Origin: Betaproteobacteria bacterium
Lineage (GTDB): Bacteria; Pseudomonadota; Gammaproteobacteria; Burkholderiales; SG8-41
Reading direction: 5' to 3'
Assembly: GCA_020028375.1 (NCBI GenBank)
Contig: JAHZNX010000130.1
Coordinates: 1-6,654, forward strand
Length of the DNA stretch: 6,654 nt
Shown: in pieces, positions 5,398-6,654 of the stretch
How positions within the stretch are numbered: position 1 is the stretch's first letter
How the letters are laid out: the number at the start of each line of letters is the position of its first letter
Position numbers and translations under genes: made by a program
Notes under the pieces: model-generated
Database searches by the model: none
What the model saw: only the letters and a program-made list of their open reading frames with translations
Told to the model about the DNA's origin: nothing

Positions 5398-6654
5398 GTG
5401 CTGGATCTGAACGAGGTATTTTCGCAGCGGGGACCGCTTTCCCGGGTCGTCAGGAATTTCCGCGCTCGGCCATTCCAGGTGGAGATGGCGCGCTCCGTAG
5501 CGGAAGCGCTCGCTGGGCAAGGCGTGCTGGTCGCGGAAGCCGGGACCGGCACCGGGAAGACCCTCGCCTACCTGGTTCCGGCTCTCCTCGCCGGCGGCAA
5601 GGTCATCGTTTCGACCGGCACCAAGACGCTGCAGGACCAGCTTTTCGACCGCGACATTCCGACGGTGCGCAAAGCGCTCGGCGCGCCCGTGACGGTGGCG
5701 CTGCTCAAGGGCCGCGCGAACTACGTCTGTCATTACCATCTCGAGCGGACGCTGCAGGATGCGAGACTGCCCGCGCGCGAGGACGCACGTCATCTCGCAG
5801 CGATCGATCGCTTCGCGCGCGCCACGGCGACCGGCGACAAGGCCGATTGCACGGCGGTTCCGGAGCACGCCGGCATCTGGCCCTACGTCACCTCCACGCG
5901 CGAAAACTGCCTGGGCTCGAAATGCGCGCATTACGACGCGTGCTTCGTGATGAAGGCGCGGCGCGAGGCGCTGGCGGCGGATGTGGTGGTGGTGAACCAT
6001 CACCTGTTCTTCGCCGACCTGGTGCTGCGCGACGAGGGCGCCGCCGAGCTGCTGCCCGCCTGCAATACCGTGATCTTCGACGAAGCGCACCAGCTCCCGG
6101 AGACCGCGAGCCTGTTCTTCGGCGAGAGCGTATCGACGTCGCAGCTCATCGACCTCGCGCGCGACACCCGGCTCGAGGCGGCTGCCGCTGCGAAGGACTA
6201 CGCGCCGCTTCCCGAGGCGGCCCGGGACCTCGACCAGGCCGCGCGCGACCTGAGGCTCGTCATTGCGGAGGACAGCGGGCGCATGCCGGCGCGCTCACTG
6301 GCCGGCAATGTCCGTTTCGAAACGGGACTCGCCACAGCGATCGGCGCGCTCGATACGCTCGCCCGGGAGCTGAAATCCCAGGCCGAGCGTGGCGAAGGCC
6401 TTCTGGGATGCTGGCAGCGCGCCCTGTCGCTTGCCGAGTGGCTCGAACGCTGGCGCAGCGGCGTGGACGAGGCGCGCGTGAAATGGGTGGAGATTTTCGG
6501 CCACGCGCTGCGGCTCAATTCGACGCCGCTTTCGATCGCGGACATCTTTCGCAGACAGATCGACGACCATCCCCGCGCGTGGATATTCACGTCCGCGACG
6601 CTGTCGGTGAACGGCGATTTCGGCTACTACTGCGGCCAGATGGGAATCGCCGCT
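5398..6654 (+). CDS. yoaA: ATP-dependent DNA helicase of the DinG/YoaA (XPD-like, Fe-S) family, N-terminal part (3' end outside window)
   Basis: An open frame of 419 codons runs from GTG 5398 to the window edge. YoaA/DinG are superfamily 2, XPD-like 5'-3' DNA helicases that act in DNA repair and resolve unusual structures. Visible motifs are a Q-motif region (RARPFQVEMA, about 24-33), Walker A GTGTGKT (49-55 including the leading Gly), DEAH Walker B (228-231) and motif III TSAT (398-401). Four cysteines, C111, C171, C176 and C182, form the 4Fe-4S cluster set; the C-X4-C-X5-C tail has the same spacing as E. coli DinG (194, 199, 205). Long segments such as CLGSKC...CFVMKAR, ADVVVVNHHLFFADLV and WIFTSATLSVN resemble E. 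coli YoaA more than DinG. E. coli YoaA is about 636 residues, so roughly 220 are missing. The start is GTG because no ATG lies between the upstream stop region and codon 1 in a suitable place; the next in-frame ATG (in VEMARS) would remove the Q-motif. No good ribosome site is seen. Confidence 0.93.
   Translation, partial: MLDLNEVFSQRGPLSRVVRNFRARPFQVEMARSVAEALAGQGVLVAEAGTGTGKTLAYLVPALLAGGKVIVSTGTKTLQDQLFDRDIPTVRKALGAPVTVALLKGRANYVCHYHLERTLQDARLPAREDARHLAAIDRFARATATGDKADCTAVPEHAGIWPYVTSTRENCLGSKCAHYDACFVMKARREALAADVVVVNHHLFFADLVLRDEGAAELLPACNTVIFDEAHQLPETASLFFGESVSTSQLIDLARDTRLEAAAAAKDYAPLPEAARDLDQAARDLRLVIAEDSGRMPARSLAGNVRFETGLATAIGALDTLARELKSQAERGEGLLGCWQRALSLAEWLERWRSGVDEARVKWVEIFGHALRLNSTPLSIADIFRRQIDDHPRAWIFTSATLSVNGDFGYYCGQMGIAA

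Noticed and set aside
5323..6090. 255-codon minus-strand open frame opposite yoaA
   Set aside because: It overlaps the helicase motifs and Fe-S cysteines of the real gene; composition is again Arg/His/Gly-rich shadow type.

Overview
This window is G+C-rich (by eye about 65%), protein-coding DNA from a proteobacterium. The gene content (MltB, an FbpABC/FutABC-type ferric iron importer, a YoaA/DinG-family Fe-S helicase) and base composition fit a beta- or gammaproteobacterium, with betaproteobacterium the better guess; this is inference, not a database match. Six protein-coding genes fill almost all of it. No tRNA, rRNA, CRISPR array, insertion sequence or phage gene was seen.

Layout, left to right. 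(1) The last 109 codons of a lytic transglycosylase (mltB, +, 1-330). (2) A ferric iron ABC importer in three alternating orientations: ATPase fbpC (-, 335-1459), two-domain permease fbpB (+, 1513-3192) and periplasmic Fe(III)-binding protein fbpA (-, 3240-4289). fbpC and fbpB are divergent across 53 bp, and fbpB and fbpA are convergent across 47 bp. (3) An AT-richer 138-bp divergent intergenic region (4290-4427) with a consensus -35, a 17-bp spacer, a -10-like hexamer and a strong Fur-box match over the -10 and start site of fbpA. (4) A small exported secretin-like protein of uncertain function (+, 4428-5345). (5) The first 419 codons of a DinG/YoaA-type XPD-like helicase that starts with GTG (+, 5398-6654, cut by the window end).

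How the genes work together. FbpA would capture Fe3+ in the periplasm with a His/Tyr ligand set that aligns with FutA-type proteins, FbpB would form the inner-membrane channel, and FbpC would power it with ATP. The Fur site indicates that fbpA is repressed when iron is plentiful. The three importer genes cannot form one operon here, so their expression must be coordinated through separate promoters.

I see no clearly new multi-gene system. The points most worth a second look are the split, alternating importer arrangement, the Fur-controlled intergenic region shared with the secretin-like gene, and the secretin-like protein itself, which has secretin signatures but is far too short for a normal outer-membrane secretin.
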